Both the position numbers and the translations under genes were made by a program. A DNA stretch of 64,000 nucleotides. It comes from an uncultured Tidjanibacter sp. Its GTDB lineage: Bacteria; Bacteroidota; Bacteroidia; Bacteroidales; Rikenellaceae. The notes below the pieces were generated by a model that saw only the letters and a list, made by a program, of their open reading frames with translations, searched no databases and had not been told where the DNA came from. Positions 43,985-52,652 of this stretch are shown one piece after another. Location of the stretch: contig CANTVF010000008.1 in NCBI GenBank assembly GCA_947852905.1, positions 1-64,000 on the forward strand, read 5' to 3'. Position 1 is the stretch's first letter. Every line of letters begins with the position of its first letter.

Positions 43985-45580
43985 GTGAAACCGCATGACG
44001 ACATACGGAACGTCCCGTTCCTGAAGATCCTGCCGATCGTAATCGCCGGCATCATCACGGCGGACAACCTGACGCTACCGGTATGGGCGACAACGACGAC
44101 CGCCGTCGTCGCATTCATCGCCGCTGCGACGCTCCACGGCAGACGCATAGCGGGCGACATATCCCTCGTGCTTTTCATATTTCTGTTTTCGGCATGCAGC
44201 GCGACGCTCAACAAGCCCCGATTATTGCTGCCGTACGGCGAAGAGTTGGCCGTAATAATGAGCATATCCGACACGGAACCGCCCTCAGGCCGCTGGTGCA
44301 AATACACGGCTACGGTACACGAGTTCCGCATAGCCGCTCCGACCGGCAAAGCGCGTCTTCCGACGGACATGCATATAAACGACAATACGGACAGCTGGCA
44401 AAAGGCCGACGAGAAAGTCATTCTGCGCACCGACACCGCGATACACCTGCGGCCGGGTATGAAACTGGTCGCCACCGGACACGCCTCTGCGATCGGGTCG
44501 GGAGAATACGCAGACTACGGCCGTCTGATGCAACGCAGGGGTTACGGCTGCGCATTCTGGATAGACCGGCGACAGAAAATCGAGCCTCTGCCCACAGCGG
44601 TACATTCCCCCACTGTACTGGCCGGCAAAATGCGCACAGCGGCCGCCGAAAGATTGTCGCGACTGCATCTGTCGCCAGGGAGCGCACAGACCGTTTCGGC
44701 AATGAGCATAGGAGTGCGCGGAAAAATGCCGTCCGCACTCCGGAAAGACTACGGCATCACGGGCGCATCGCATCTGCTCGCCGTATCGGGTCTTCATGTA
44801 GGTATCGTCATGATGTTGGCGAATCTGCTGCTGTGGCCGTTAGCGGCACTGCGCCACGGCCACATAATAAAAAATGTAGCGGCCATAATACTGATATGGT
44901 GCTATGCCATGCTCACAGGTCTGTCGCCCTCGGTAGTGAGGGCTGCCGCCATGTTTTCCGGGGCGCAACTGGCATTGGCCGCATCACGCCCGGCGGCAAG
45001 GGCGAACATACTTCTGGCAACGGCATCGCTGATGCTGCTTATCCGCCCCGGCTACCTTTACGACGTGAGTTTCCAACTATCGTTCGCGGCCGTCGCAGGA
45101 ATATTCGCGCTATATCGCCCCCTGTACGGAGCGGTACGCTCCCGATACAGACTGCCGAACGCACTATGGTCAGTATTCATGGTCGGACTCTCCGCCACAA
45201 TAGCGACCATGCCTCTGGCAGCGCACTATTTCGGCCGACTGCCGCTGATCGGAATCATCATCAACCCACCTCTGATACTGTCCGCAAATATCATAGTTCT
45301 GGTCGGCATAACATGGATAATACTGCCTGCGGAGTTCCTCAACCGCGCCGTCGCCGGTCTGCTGGAATGGACTGCCCGGTTTCAGAACGACCTGATATCC
45401 TTCTGCGCGGACATGCCGTGGGCCTACATACCGTTCCGGCCGAACGGCTGGACGACCGCCGCCATATACGCGGCAATGGCGACGGTATTCATACTCGTAA
45501 AATACCGGCACTCAGGAAACAGCCATAAATCCCCTGCCTCCCAAATCCGATACCCGGACGGCGACGCACCATACGTGTAA
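43985..45580 (+). CDS. comEC: ComEC/Rec2-family DNA-uptake channel protein
   Basis: This multi-spanning protein of about 531 residues is the inner-membrane channel for single-stranded DNA in transformation. It has two N-terminal membrane helices, an OB-like DUF4131 region and the competence domain (DYGITGASHLLAVSGLHVGIV, LTGLSPSVVRAAAMF, LYDVSFQLSFAAVAGI). The C-terminal beta-lactamase-like domain is absent, as in many Bacteroidetes. The start is uncertain: GTG at 43985 is the only candidate, and the frame stays open without an ATG for about 65 bases upstream. Confidence 0.9.
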   Translation: MKPHDDIRNVPFLKILPIVIAGIITADNLTLPVWATTTTAVVAFIAAATLHGRRIAGDISLVLFIFLFSACSATLNKPRLLLPYGEELAVIMSISDTEPPSGRWCKYTATVHEFRIAAPTGKARLPTDMHINDNTDSWQKADEKVILRTDTAIHLRPGMKLVATGHASAIGSGEYADYGRLMQRRGYGCAFWIDRRQKIEPLPTAVHSPTVLAGKMRTAAAERLSRLHLSPGSAQTVSAMSIGVRGKMPSALRKDYGITGASHLLAVSGLHVGIVMMLANLLLWPLAALRHGHIIKNVAAIILIWCYAMLTGLSPSVVRAAAMFSGAQLALAASRPAARANILLATASLMLLIRPGYLYDVSFQLSFAAVAGIFALYRPLYGAVRSRYRLPNALWSVFMVGLSATIATMPLAAHYFGRLPLIGIIINPPLILSANIIVLVGITWIILPAEFLNRAVAGLLEWTARFQNDLISFCADMPWAYIPFRPNGWTTAAIYAAMATVFILVKYRHSGNSHKSPASQIRYPDGDAPYV

Positions 45581-45817
45581 ATATCCACGGCAATATCCGA
45601 ATAGACTATTCACGGGAAAATACTGCACTCCCCATTATCAGACAATCTCCGCCGCGACGCATGCGCCTCACCACCGGCAAAAGGCAGTCCGCCTGCACCC
45701 AACGCATCTTCGTCCCCACGGTTTCGCAAACCGGACGGTTTTATGTAATTTTACGGCGACTGGCCGCGACGAACAGTTTTTTTCCACGGCCGAACCTACT
45801 ACGATCCCGTACAGACC

Positions 45818-47032
45818 ATGAACAAAGAGGACCTGACGCTTCTCGAAACGCCCGAAATAAGAACGGCCATAGAAGCCAACATAGACCGCGACCCGAACGC
45901 GGTGGCGCTGGACAAACGTCTACCGCACCCGGCTCTCGTGGCAACTCAGATAAAATACCTTCAGCGTGCGCGGAAAAAACTGCCCGAATACCATGCGGCG
46001 CGTGCCATCATACCTCCGCTGGCCTTCGAACAGTCGAGCAGCCACCTCACCGCCGGACATAAACGCTGGAGGGGCGGCACTTGTATCGACCTTACGTGCG
46101 GCCTCGGCGTCGATTCGCTGCATCTGTCGTATTCGTTCGATCGCGTCATAACGGTGGAACGCGACGAAACGCTCGCCGAAATCGCCGTCATAAACTTCCG
46201 CCGCCTCGGAGCCGACAACATCGAGGTGGTGAACGACAGCGCGGAAAACTTTCTGGAACGTTCCGCACTCGAAGGCGGCCATGCCGACCTCGTATACGTC
46301 GACCCCGACAGACGTTCCGCATCAGGCCGCAAACTCGTCCGCCCGGAAGATTGCAGTCCCGACATCACCGCGCTCATGCCGCTGATGCTGAAGTGCGCCG
46401 ACCGCGTCGCGGCCAAGCTGTCGCCACTGTTCGATGTAGACGAAGCCTTCCGGCTTTTCGGCGAACGCTGCAGCGTCGAGGTCGTATCCGCCGCAGGCGA
46501 ATGCAAAGAGATACTGATAGAACTCGGCGCCGGAGCGACATCGCCGACAGTCACGGCGTCGGCGATCGGCGCGGGATCGGTACGGTACCCTTTTTCAGCC
46601 ACCAGACCCGCCGAAAACGGGACGTTCGCCCCTCCATACCGCTATATGATAATTCCTGACGTAGCCCTGCGGAAGGCGCGCCTCACCTGCGCATACGCCA
46701 GCCAATACCTGCCCGGCTCGTACCCCATACCCAATGGCGGTTACATATTCTACGACGGCGAGAAACTCCCGGACAAAATAATCGGCAAAGTTTTTGAGGT
46801 CTTATCCATGGAAAGATACGACCCCGCCCGCCTGAAAAAAGAGTTGAAACGCCGCGGAATAAGATCCGTCCGCATATACACCAACGACTTTCCGGCATCG
46901 GCTGCCGCGATAGCCGCAAAGCTCGGCGTCAGGGAAGGTGACGATACATGCATGGCATTCACACGCATAAACGGCACGCCGTGGCGCGTGGAGATAGCGG
47001 AGACGGTCACGGCCGCCGCCGACATCGATTAA
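45818..47032 (+). CDS. THUMP-like-domain SAM-dependent methyltransferase
   Basis: This 404-residue protein has a Rossmann methyltransferase core: motif I IDLTCGLGVDSLHLS, VITVERDETLAEIA, and VYVDPDRRS where catalytic N/DPP motifs normally lie. The C-terminal 100 residues (KRRGIRSVRIYTNDFP, FTRINGTPWRVEI) resemble the THUMP-like domain that follows this core in Bacteroidetes. The substrate is probably RNA, but it is not established. It precedes a YihY gene by 23 bases; a TAACTTTG box at the stop codon could also give that gene its own promoter. Confidence 0.85.
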   Translation: MNKEDLTLLETPEIRTAIEANIDRDPNAVALDKRLPHPALVATQIKYLQRARKKLPEYHAARAIIPPLAFEQSSSHLTAGHKRWRGGTCIDLTCGLGVDSLHLSYSFDRVITVERDETLAEIAVINFRRLGADNIEVVNDSAENFLERSALEGGHADLVYVDPDRRSASGRKLVRPEDCSPDITALMPLMLKCADRVAAKLSPLFDVDEAFRLFGERCSVEVVSAAGECKEILIELGAGATSPTVTASAIGAGSVRYPFSATRPAENGTFAPPYRYMIIPDVALRKARLTCAYASQYLPGSYPIPNGGYIFYDGEKLPDKIIGKVFEVLSMERYDPARLKKELKRRGIRSVRIYTNDFPASAAAIAAKLGVREGDDTCMAFTRINGTPWRVEIAETVTAAADID

Positions 47033-47055
47033 CTTTGTAACCTAACTTTAAAACC

Positions 47056-48447
47056 ATGAAGCGAAATGGAAAACGAAATACGCCGGTCAAAAAGTCAGAC
47101 AACGGTACCGATGCAAAACGTCCGGGCAAACTGGCTTCGCTGATAGCTCGCGCGCGCGCATTCATAGGCGAGGGCGTATGGGAGAAAACCGCCGACGACT
47201 ACTCCTCGCGCAAGGAGTGGTGGTTGGTCCGTCAGGTGAGACTGATACTCTACACCGCACGCGGCGTACAGCGCCACAATACCGTGATCCGTTCCGCCGC
47301 GCTCACCTTTTTCACGCTCATGTCGCTCGTCCCGATGCTCGCACTGGCATTCGGCATAATCAAGGGATTCGGCTTGCAGGAAGCCTTGGAGAGTTATCTT
47401 TACGAACGTTTTCCCGACAACAGCCAGATGATCGGAGACACCCTCGGTTTCGTGAACAACGTACTCCAGCGCACCAGCGGCGGCATAGTGGCCGTCAGCG
47501 GTCTGGCCGTACTCGTCTGGGCTGCGGCACGCGTGTTCGGCAACGTCGAGAGTGCGTTCAATACCATATGGGAGGTCAAGAAGTCGCGCAGTATATCACG
47601 CAAAGCCAGCACCTATGCCGCAGTCATATTCATCATGCCGCTACTGGCGGTACTCCTCACTGTAGTCCTTTCCTACGTGCGCAATCTGATAGCTCACTAC
47701 GCTTCCATACCGTACAACATACTCTACGCCATAGGCTCGTTCCTGATTCTATGGCTGCTGTTCGCCGGAGCCTACAAGGCCATTCCCAACACCAAAGTAC
47801 AATTCCGCCACGCGGCCAAAGCCGCTACGGTGGCCGCGGTGGCCTTCTCGATATTCCAGCTGGTATATGTATACCTGCAAAACGGCGTATCGTCCTACAA
47901 TATCATTTACGGAAGTTTCGCGGCGGTACCGCTGTTTCTGCTGTGGATACAGACCAGTTGGCAGATAGTGCTGTTCGGAGCGGAGCTCTCCTTCTCGTTC
48001 CAGAACGTCAACAACTTCGTACAGGAACACGACGCCATGAACATAAACGCCGACAGCCGACGCAAGGTAATGATCGCCGTGATGCTGGTAGTGACGCGTG
48101 CGTTCCTGCGCAACGAAGGGGCCGTATCCACGGCCAAGGCGGCCGCAGAACTCGGTCTGCCGGTAAGACTCGTGCGCGACGTCATGTATTCGCTCGACGA
48201 AGCCGGACTGATAGTGGCCATAACGCAGGAGAAAAGCCAAAAGACCAACATGTACGTACCGGCGCGGGACGTACACTCGATGCGGTTGTCAGATGTAATA
48301 ACGGCAGTGGAGGATACCGGCACGGCCTTCCGCACCGCAGCCGGCAACCGTTATCTGGAGACGGTGACCGGCATAGTGAACAAGATGCGGACATTGATCG
48401 AAAACTCCGACGCCAACCTGCCTCTTACACAACTGACCGATGAATAG
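47056..48447 (+). CDS. YihY/BrkB-family membrane protein
   Basis: This 463-residue protein has six predicted membrane helices with the family landmarks RSAALTFFTLMSLVPMLALAFGII, RTSGGIVAVSGLAVLVWAA, AYKAIPNTKVQFRHA and LLWIQTSWQIVLFGAELSF. The C-terminal 130 residues form a soluble winged-helix-like region (STAKAAAELGLPVRLVRDVMYSLDEAGLIV), often seen in Bacteroidetes members. Its transport or structural role is unknown. Its stop overlaps the start of the DUF2520 gene by 8 bases, so these genes form one operon through kdsC. Confidence 0.9.
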   Translation: MKRNGKRNTPVKKSDNGTDAKRPGKLASLIARARAFIGEGVWEKTADDYSSRKEWWLVRQVRLILYTARGVQRHNTVIRSAALTFFTLMSLVPMLALAFGIIKGFGLQEALESYLYERFPDNSQMIGDTLGFVNNVLQRTSGGIVAVSGLAVLVWAAARVFGNVESAFNTIWEVKKSRSISRKASTYAAVIFIMPLLAVLLTVVLSYVRNLIAHYASIPYNILYAIGSFLILWLLFAGAYKAIPNTKVQFRHAAKAATVAAVAFSIFQLVYVYLQNGVSSYNIIYGSFAAVPLFLLWIQTSWQIVLFGAELSFSFQNVNNFVQEHDAMNINADSRRKVMIAVMLVVTRAFLRNEGAVSTAKAAAELGLPVRLVRDVMYSLDEAGLIVAITQEKSQKTNMYVPARDVHSMRLSDVITAVEDTGTAFRTAAGNRYLETVTGIVNKMRTLIENSDANLPLTQLTDE

Positions 48448-49231
48448 GATAAATACGGCGATCATAGGCAGCGGTAATGTAGCCGAAGCGCTCGCCAAGG
48501 CGCTGCGCGATACCGACGAAGCCTACGTTTCGCAAATCTGCGCCCGCAACCGTTCGCGCGGCACACAGCTCGCAGAAGCATGCGGCGCGTCTTACGTCCG
48601 CACCCCCGAAGAACTCGACGCGGCAGACATATACATAATCGCCGTGAGCGACAAGGCCGTAAGCGAAACGGCATCAGCCATACCCGACACGGCCGATGCC
48701 GTGGTGGCTCATACATGCGGCGGCCTTACAATAGACGCCATAGACGGCAAACATGCGCACCGTGCGGTAATCTACCCGCTACAGACATTCACATCAGGCC
48801 GTGCGATAGACATGGCCTCGGTACCGCTGTTCACGGAATATTCCGACGCCGTGGCACAAGATATCGCAGGTCGCATCGCCCGCATCCTGTCCCGCACCGT
48901 GACGGAAGCCGACAGCAAAACGCGCAACAAACTGCACGTAGCAGCCGTTCTGGCATGCAATTTTTCCAATCATCTTTATTATCTTGCGTCGCGAATCGCC
49001 GCAAAGGCCGGAATAGGATTCGACGCACTCAAACCGATAATAACCGAAACGGCCGCAAAAGCCTGTTCGACGGACGATCCGGCAAACGTGCAGACCGGTC
49101 CCGCTGTGCGGCACGACGAGGTGACTTTGCGGCGACACATGGAAATCCTCGCGGCAGAAGGCGACGAACGACTTACGAAAATATACGAACTTTTAAGCGA
49201 CGACATATGGGAAACTTCAAGGAAGATATAG
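48440..49231 (+). CDS. DUF2520 Rossmann-fold oxidoreductase-like protein
   Basis: This 263-residue protein has an N-terminal NAD(P)-binding motif (AIIGSGNVAEALAKAL) and the DUF2520 C-terminal helical domain (RNKLHVAAVLACNFSNHLYYLA). It resembles F420/NADP-type and pyrroline-carboxylate reductases in layout, but no substrate is known. It overlaps YihY by 8 bases and the KdsC-like gene by 25 bases, a tightly coupled arrangement common in Bacteroidetes. Confidence 0.9.
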   Translation: MNRINTAIIGSGNVAEALAKALRDTDEAYVSQICARNRSRGTQLAEACGASYVRTPEELDAADIYIIAVSDKAVSETASAIPDTADAVVAHTCGGLTIDAIDGKHAHRAVIYPLQTFTSGRAIDMASVPLFTEYSDAVAQDIAGRIARILSRTVTEADSKTRNKLHVAAVLACNFSNHLYYLASRIAAKAGIGFDALKPIITETAAKACSTDDPANVQTGPAVRHDEVTLRRHMEILAAEGDERLTKIYELLSDDIWETSRKI

Positions 49232-49743
49232 CGCGTACGGAAGCATTCGTTTTCGACATAGACGGCGTATTCACCGACGGCTCGATAATACCGCTGGCCG
49301 ACGGCGACTATCTGCGTTCGTACAATGCAAAAGACGGTTATGCGGTCAGCTACGCCATAAAGCACGGCTACAAGATATTCATCATCACGGGCGGACGCGG
49401 AGACATAGTATACAAACGATTCAGTTACCTTGGCGTCACGGAACTGCATCTCGGCGTATCGGACAAAATAGCCGTGCTGGACGACATCATAAAACGTCAC
49501 GGACTCAACCCTGACAACATAGTATTCATGGGAGACGACATTCCCGATCTGGAATGCATGCGCACGGTGGGCATTCCGGTATGCCCGGCCGACGCATCGT
49601 GCGAAATAATAGAGGCATCGCGCTACGTATCGGAATTCGGAGGAGGCCGTGGCTGCGTCCGCGACATCATCGAACAGGTACTCCGTGCACAGGACGCATG
49701 GGCCAAAGACCTAAAGGGCATTCATCAGGCCGTTTCGGCATAG
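49207..49743 (+). CDS. kdsC: KdsC-like HAD phosphatase (KDO-8-phosphate phosphatase)
   Basis: This 178-residue type C0 HAD hydrolase removes phosphate from 3-deoxy-D-manno-octulosonate 8-phosphate in lipid A-core assembly. It shows the catalytic DIDGVFTDGS motif (residues 17-26 or so), FIITGGRG as motif II, a lysine in SDKIAVLDDI and the acidic motif MGDDIPDLECM. The ATG at 49207 lies inside the DUF2520 gene. A long hairpin begins 10 bases after the stop. Confidence 0.9.
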   Translation: MGNFKEDIARTEAFVFDIDGVFTDGSIIPLADGDYLRSYNAKDGYAVSYAIKHGYKIFIITGGRGDIVYKRFSYLGVTELHLGVSDKIAVLDDIIKRHGLNPDNIVFMGDDIPDLECMRTVGIPVCPADASCEIIEASRYVSEFGGGRGCVRDIIEQVLRAQDAWAKDLKGIHQAVSA

Positions 49744-49753
49744 CTGCCATACT

Positions 49754-49807
49754 ATACCGAAAGGGGTTGTGTCAAATTCAGTATTTTGACACAACCCCTT
49801 TCGGTAT
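49754..49807. repeat. Perfect 23-bp inverted repeat behind kdsC
   Basis: ataccgaaaggggttgtgtc-type arm at 49754-49776 and its exact complement at 49785-49807 around an 8-base loop. It probably ends the yihY-kdsC operon. The length and perfect symmetry are unusual for a simple terminator and resemble a palindromic mobile-element end. Confidence 0.75.
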
Positions 49808-50445
49808 GTAAGAACCGGTAAAATGCAAGGCCGGAGTGTATTGGCTACAGAAGATGAAGGACTTAGCCCGAAGCACGATAGAAACGCAGCTGATTGCCCG
49901 TTGTGACACACCGTCTTTTATCTTCCGACAAGCGCGACAACACGGCGTATACTCCATAAATCCGCAGTGTATCATAACACGACGACACGTCAAAATCATG
50001 GAGCACGAGGATTATCGCGACGCTATATCACACAACCGTGAGAGGCAATCCGGACGGATGAATATATTCCGGACTGCGACGGCACAGGCATCCGCGCCAG
50101 AACAGCAAACACGCGGAGATGCTGATCGCATTACTATATTGTAATCGCAAGTTCCTTTACAGGTTTTCGTGTGTGGCCACCATCTTGAACTACTCCGCGG
50201 ATGACATCTTATGTACGTCGCGATGAATCCGCATATCCCAGCCACCATAACCTACCGCATTCCCGCACATTTATACCCTCTCCGCAATCCACGACATTGT
50301 CAGGCCATGTCCATTAACGCCGCCATACAGTATCCTCTTTATCGCTTCGCCACGAAGAATGCCCATTAATGGGCAAACTCATCACAAAACCATTCGTACC
50401 GCAGGCACAAAAGACAACGATCCGACGGCGACCGCCGATCCGTAT
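49808..50445. other. Intergenic region
   Basis: About 640 bases without a supported gene, between the kdsC palindrome and the terminator of the zeta-toxin pair. Confidence 0.45.
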
Positions 50446-50478
50446 AAAATCAGAGAGGCGCCCTTGCGGGACGCCTCT
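50446..50478 (-). terminator. Terminator of the zeta-toxin-like pair
   Basis: On the minus strand AGAGGCG, loop, CGCCTCT is followed by ctgATTTTAT, 27 bases after the last stop. Confidence 0.7.
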
Positions 50479-50504
50479 ATTTACGTTTCGACATACGGGA
50501 GAAA

Positions 50505-50663
50505 CTATTGCAGTTCCTTGGCCGGAACATGCACTATCTTGCCGTCACGGACGACTACCAGAACCCCGTTCTCTCTTTTGGTTTTCTCGATCAGGCGTTT
50601 ACGCGCCAGCATTATGCCGGTCTTGATCTTTTCCTGCATCTGCTTAATCTCGATCTCACTCAT
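50505..50663 (-). CDS. Small protein coupled to the zeta-toxin-like gene, 52 residues
   Basis: A 52-codon frame starts 8 bases inside the end of the zeta-like gene. The product is basic: a helical first half (SEIEIKQMQEKIKTGIMLARK) and a short beta hairpin (VLVVVRDGKIVHVPAKEL). The overlap implies coupled translation, and the pair could be a toxin with its antitoxin, in the order toxin first. No family is recognised. Confidence 0.65.
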   Translation of the reverse strand: MSEIEIKQMQEKIKTGIMLARKRLIEKTKRENGVLVVVRDGKIVHVPAKELQ

Positions 50664-51231
50664 AGGAAACAATCGCATTATATGATAACGTATCTTCTAT
50701 GGACAATGTTGCAGACCTTCCGCCCGAAGCTATGGTTTTCACCTCCTCGTCAGCGGAACTGTTATCGTATATCACCCAATAATCGCATACGGGAATATAT
50801 AGCGAAGTCAAGTTTTTCAATCCGTTGCCGTACCTGCGGTAAATCACGCTTTTGGGAATATCGTGGCCGCCTTCGAGTACTCGCGTGGCAACGCGTTCGA
50901 CCGCCTGCTGCGGCGTAGGCAGCCAGAAATAGAGCAACGTCACGAAATAACCCTTGGCATGAGCCTGTTCTATGAAACGGACATACGAACGTGTCGCCAG
51001 AGTGGTCTCGAAAGCGAAGTCTGCTCCCTCGGACAACAGATCGTCCATACGCTGCAACATGATACGCCCCGCCTCCATGGCCACACTCGAAGGATTGAAA
51101 GGAGAAAGCCCCTTCGCTATTTCGTCGGCATTGACGAACTCCCGGCAACCGAGCATTTCCGGCAATACGGTATAGGATGCGGTGGTTTTCCCCGCACCGT
51201 TGCAACCGGCTATGATATAAAGATTGGGCAT
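50656..51231 (-). CDS. Zeta-toxin-like P-loop kinase
   Basis: This 191-residue protein has a P-loop at its N-terminus (AGCNGAGKTTAS, Lys15), FVNADEIAKGLSPFNP with the likely catalytic Asp36 and FETTLATRSYVRFI, the pattern of zeta-toxin kinases, which phosphorylate UDP-N-acetylglucosamine. ATG at 51231 is chosen because it opens directly on the P-loop strand (PNLYIIAGC). The promoter at 51242-51273 would place the transcript start only a few bases ahead. Chromosomal homologues without a classical epsilon antitoxin are common and may be housekeeping kinases. Confidence 0.85.
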   Translation of the reverse strand: MPNLYIIAGCNGAGKTTASYTVLPEMLGCREFVNADEIAKGLSPFNPSSVAMEAGRIMLQRMDDLLSEGADFAFETTLATRSYVRFIEQAHAKGYFVTLLYFWLPTPQQAVERVATRVLEGGHDIPKSVIYRRYGNGLKNLTSLYIPVCDYWVIYDNSSADEEVKTIASGGRSATLSIEDTLSYNAIVSYE

Positions 51232-51241
51232 ATCGTATCGA

Positions 51242-51273
51242 CAAATATAAGACATTGTAACGGGTTTGACAAA
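51242..51273 (-). promoter_or_regulatory. Consensus promoter of the zeta-like gene
   Basis: On the minus strand TTTG, exactly 20 bases, TATATTTG, ending 10 bases before the start codon, so the mRNA leader is very short. Confidence 0.75.
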
Positions 51274-51370
51274 AAACGCACCTTCCGAACGATGCCGGAC
51301 ATACATAATGCACTCAGACATAAACAGCGCCGTTATTTTCGATACAGCAACAGTCGTACCGTCTACCGTT

Positions 51371-52474
51371 TCAAGACATTTTTTCCGAGACATTCTCAGG
51401 CCATTCCGGAAAGTCGAATTCGAGCTGATGACCGTACTGCGGCTGTTCCACATCGGCCGAATTACTGATACTCAGCCCCAGCAACCTCACTTTGCCGCGA
51501 GAGAAATTCACTCCGGAGAGCAACTCTCCGGCTATCGCCCTGAACGAATCGTAATCCGTAACGAAACCGCCTACAGTCCGGCTGCGCGTTATCTGCTCGA
51601 AATCGGCGAACTTGACCTTCAGCGTCACCGTCCGGCCGTAAAACTCCCTCCGAGCGGCACGGCGCCAAGTCTCCTCGGCTATCGCGGTCAGGTTGGCCGC
51701 TACCTCCTCCGGATCGTCAAGATCGGTCATGAACGTATTTTCACTGCCGACAGACTTTCGTATCCTGTCCGGCACGACTTCGCGGTTGTCGATACCGCGG
51801 GCATTCAGATAATAGGCATGTCCGGCCTTGCCGAAATGCCAGACGAGCTCAGCCTCGCTCCGCCGTTTGAGGTCTGCACCCGTATAAATGCCGAGCCGGT
51901 GCATCTTGTCGGCCGTCACCTTGCCGACACCCCAGAACTGTTCTATCTTCAACCCCTCGACGAAAGCCTCGGCCTCCTGAGCCGTCACGACGAAAAGCCC
52001 GTCTGGTTTGCGATAATCGGACGCCACTTTCGCCAGAAACTTGTTCACCGAAACACCCGCCGAAGCCGTAAGGCCGGTAACGTGCCGGATACGTTCCTTG
52101 ATCTGACGCGCTATGATAGTCGCCGAAGGCATGCCGTAATTATTGACCGTCACGTCCAAATAGGCCTCGTCGAGCGACAAAGGCTCCACCTTGTCGGTGT
52201 AATCGTGGAAAATGTCCATGATCTGACGCGAGACTTCGCGATAGACGTCGAAACGCGCCGGAACGAAAACCACCCCCGGATAACGCGCCAAGGCCGCCCG
52301 CGACGACATTGCCGAACGTATCCCGTAACGACGCGCCTCGTAACTCGCCGCCGCCACGACGCCGCGTTCGCCGGGATGCCCAACAACCATAGGCACCCCG
52401 CGCAACGAAGGATCATCGCGCTGCTCTATCGACGCATAAAACGCGTCCATATCTATATGTATGATTTTCCGCAT
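51371..52474 (-). CDS. dinB: DNA polymerase IV (Y-family)
   Basis: This 367-residue translesion polymerase copies past damaged bases. It has the catalytic HIDMDAFYASIEQ segment, SYEARRYGIRSAMSS, SLDEAYLDVT with the second metal-binding acidic pair, and the helix-hairpin-helix region FWGVGKVTADKMHRLGI. The C-terminal little-finger domain and a short tail follow. No clear clamp-binding motif can be picked out at the very end. The SOS box cannot be judged, as the Bacteroidales LexA site is not known to me. Confidence 0.94.
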   Translation of the reverse strand: MRKIIHIDMDAFYASIEQRDDPSLRGVPMVVGHPGERGVVAAASYEARRYGIRSAMSSRAALARYPGVVFVPARFDVYREVSRQIMDIFHDYTDKVEPLSLDEAYLDVTVNNYGMPSATIIARQIKERIRHVTGLTASAGVSVNKFLAKVASDYRKPDGLFVVTAQEAEAFVEGLKIEQFWGVGKVTADKMHRLGIYTGADLKRRSEAELVWHFGKAGHAYYLNARGIDNREVVPDRIRKSVGSENTFMTDLDDPEEVAANLTAIAEETWRRAARREFYGRTVTLKVKFADFEQITRSRTVGGFVTDYDSFRAIAGELLSGVNFSRGKVRLLGLSISNSADVEQPQYGHQLEFDFPEWPENVSEKMS

Positions 52475-52652
52475 CGAAAAACGTTACCGCGACATATCGC
52501 CGCACATCGCAGTCTCAGCCCGCTAATCGGCCCCTCCATGCGCAACGATACCTTATCGATAAGATAACGTAAAAATTCCCCGAAAATATACGAAAACGAC
52601 CGAAACGTCCGACAGAATTCCAATTCCGGCGGATATTATACCCGTCAAACTA

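Noticed and set aside
41000..48443. Several long Arg/His-rich frames on the plus strand overlapping yifB, comEC and yihY
   Set aside because: Each is a shifted frame of a gene with clear family motifs.
49711..49999. Frames reading YRKGLCQ...DTTPFG on both strands
   Set aside because: They are products of the palindrome at 49754-49807, which reads similarly on both strands.
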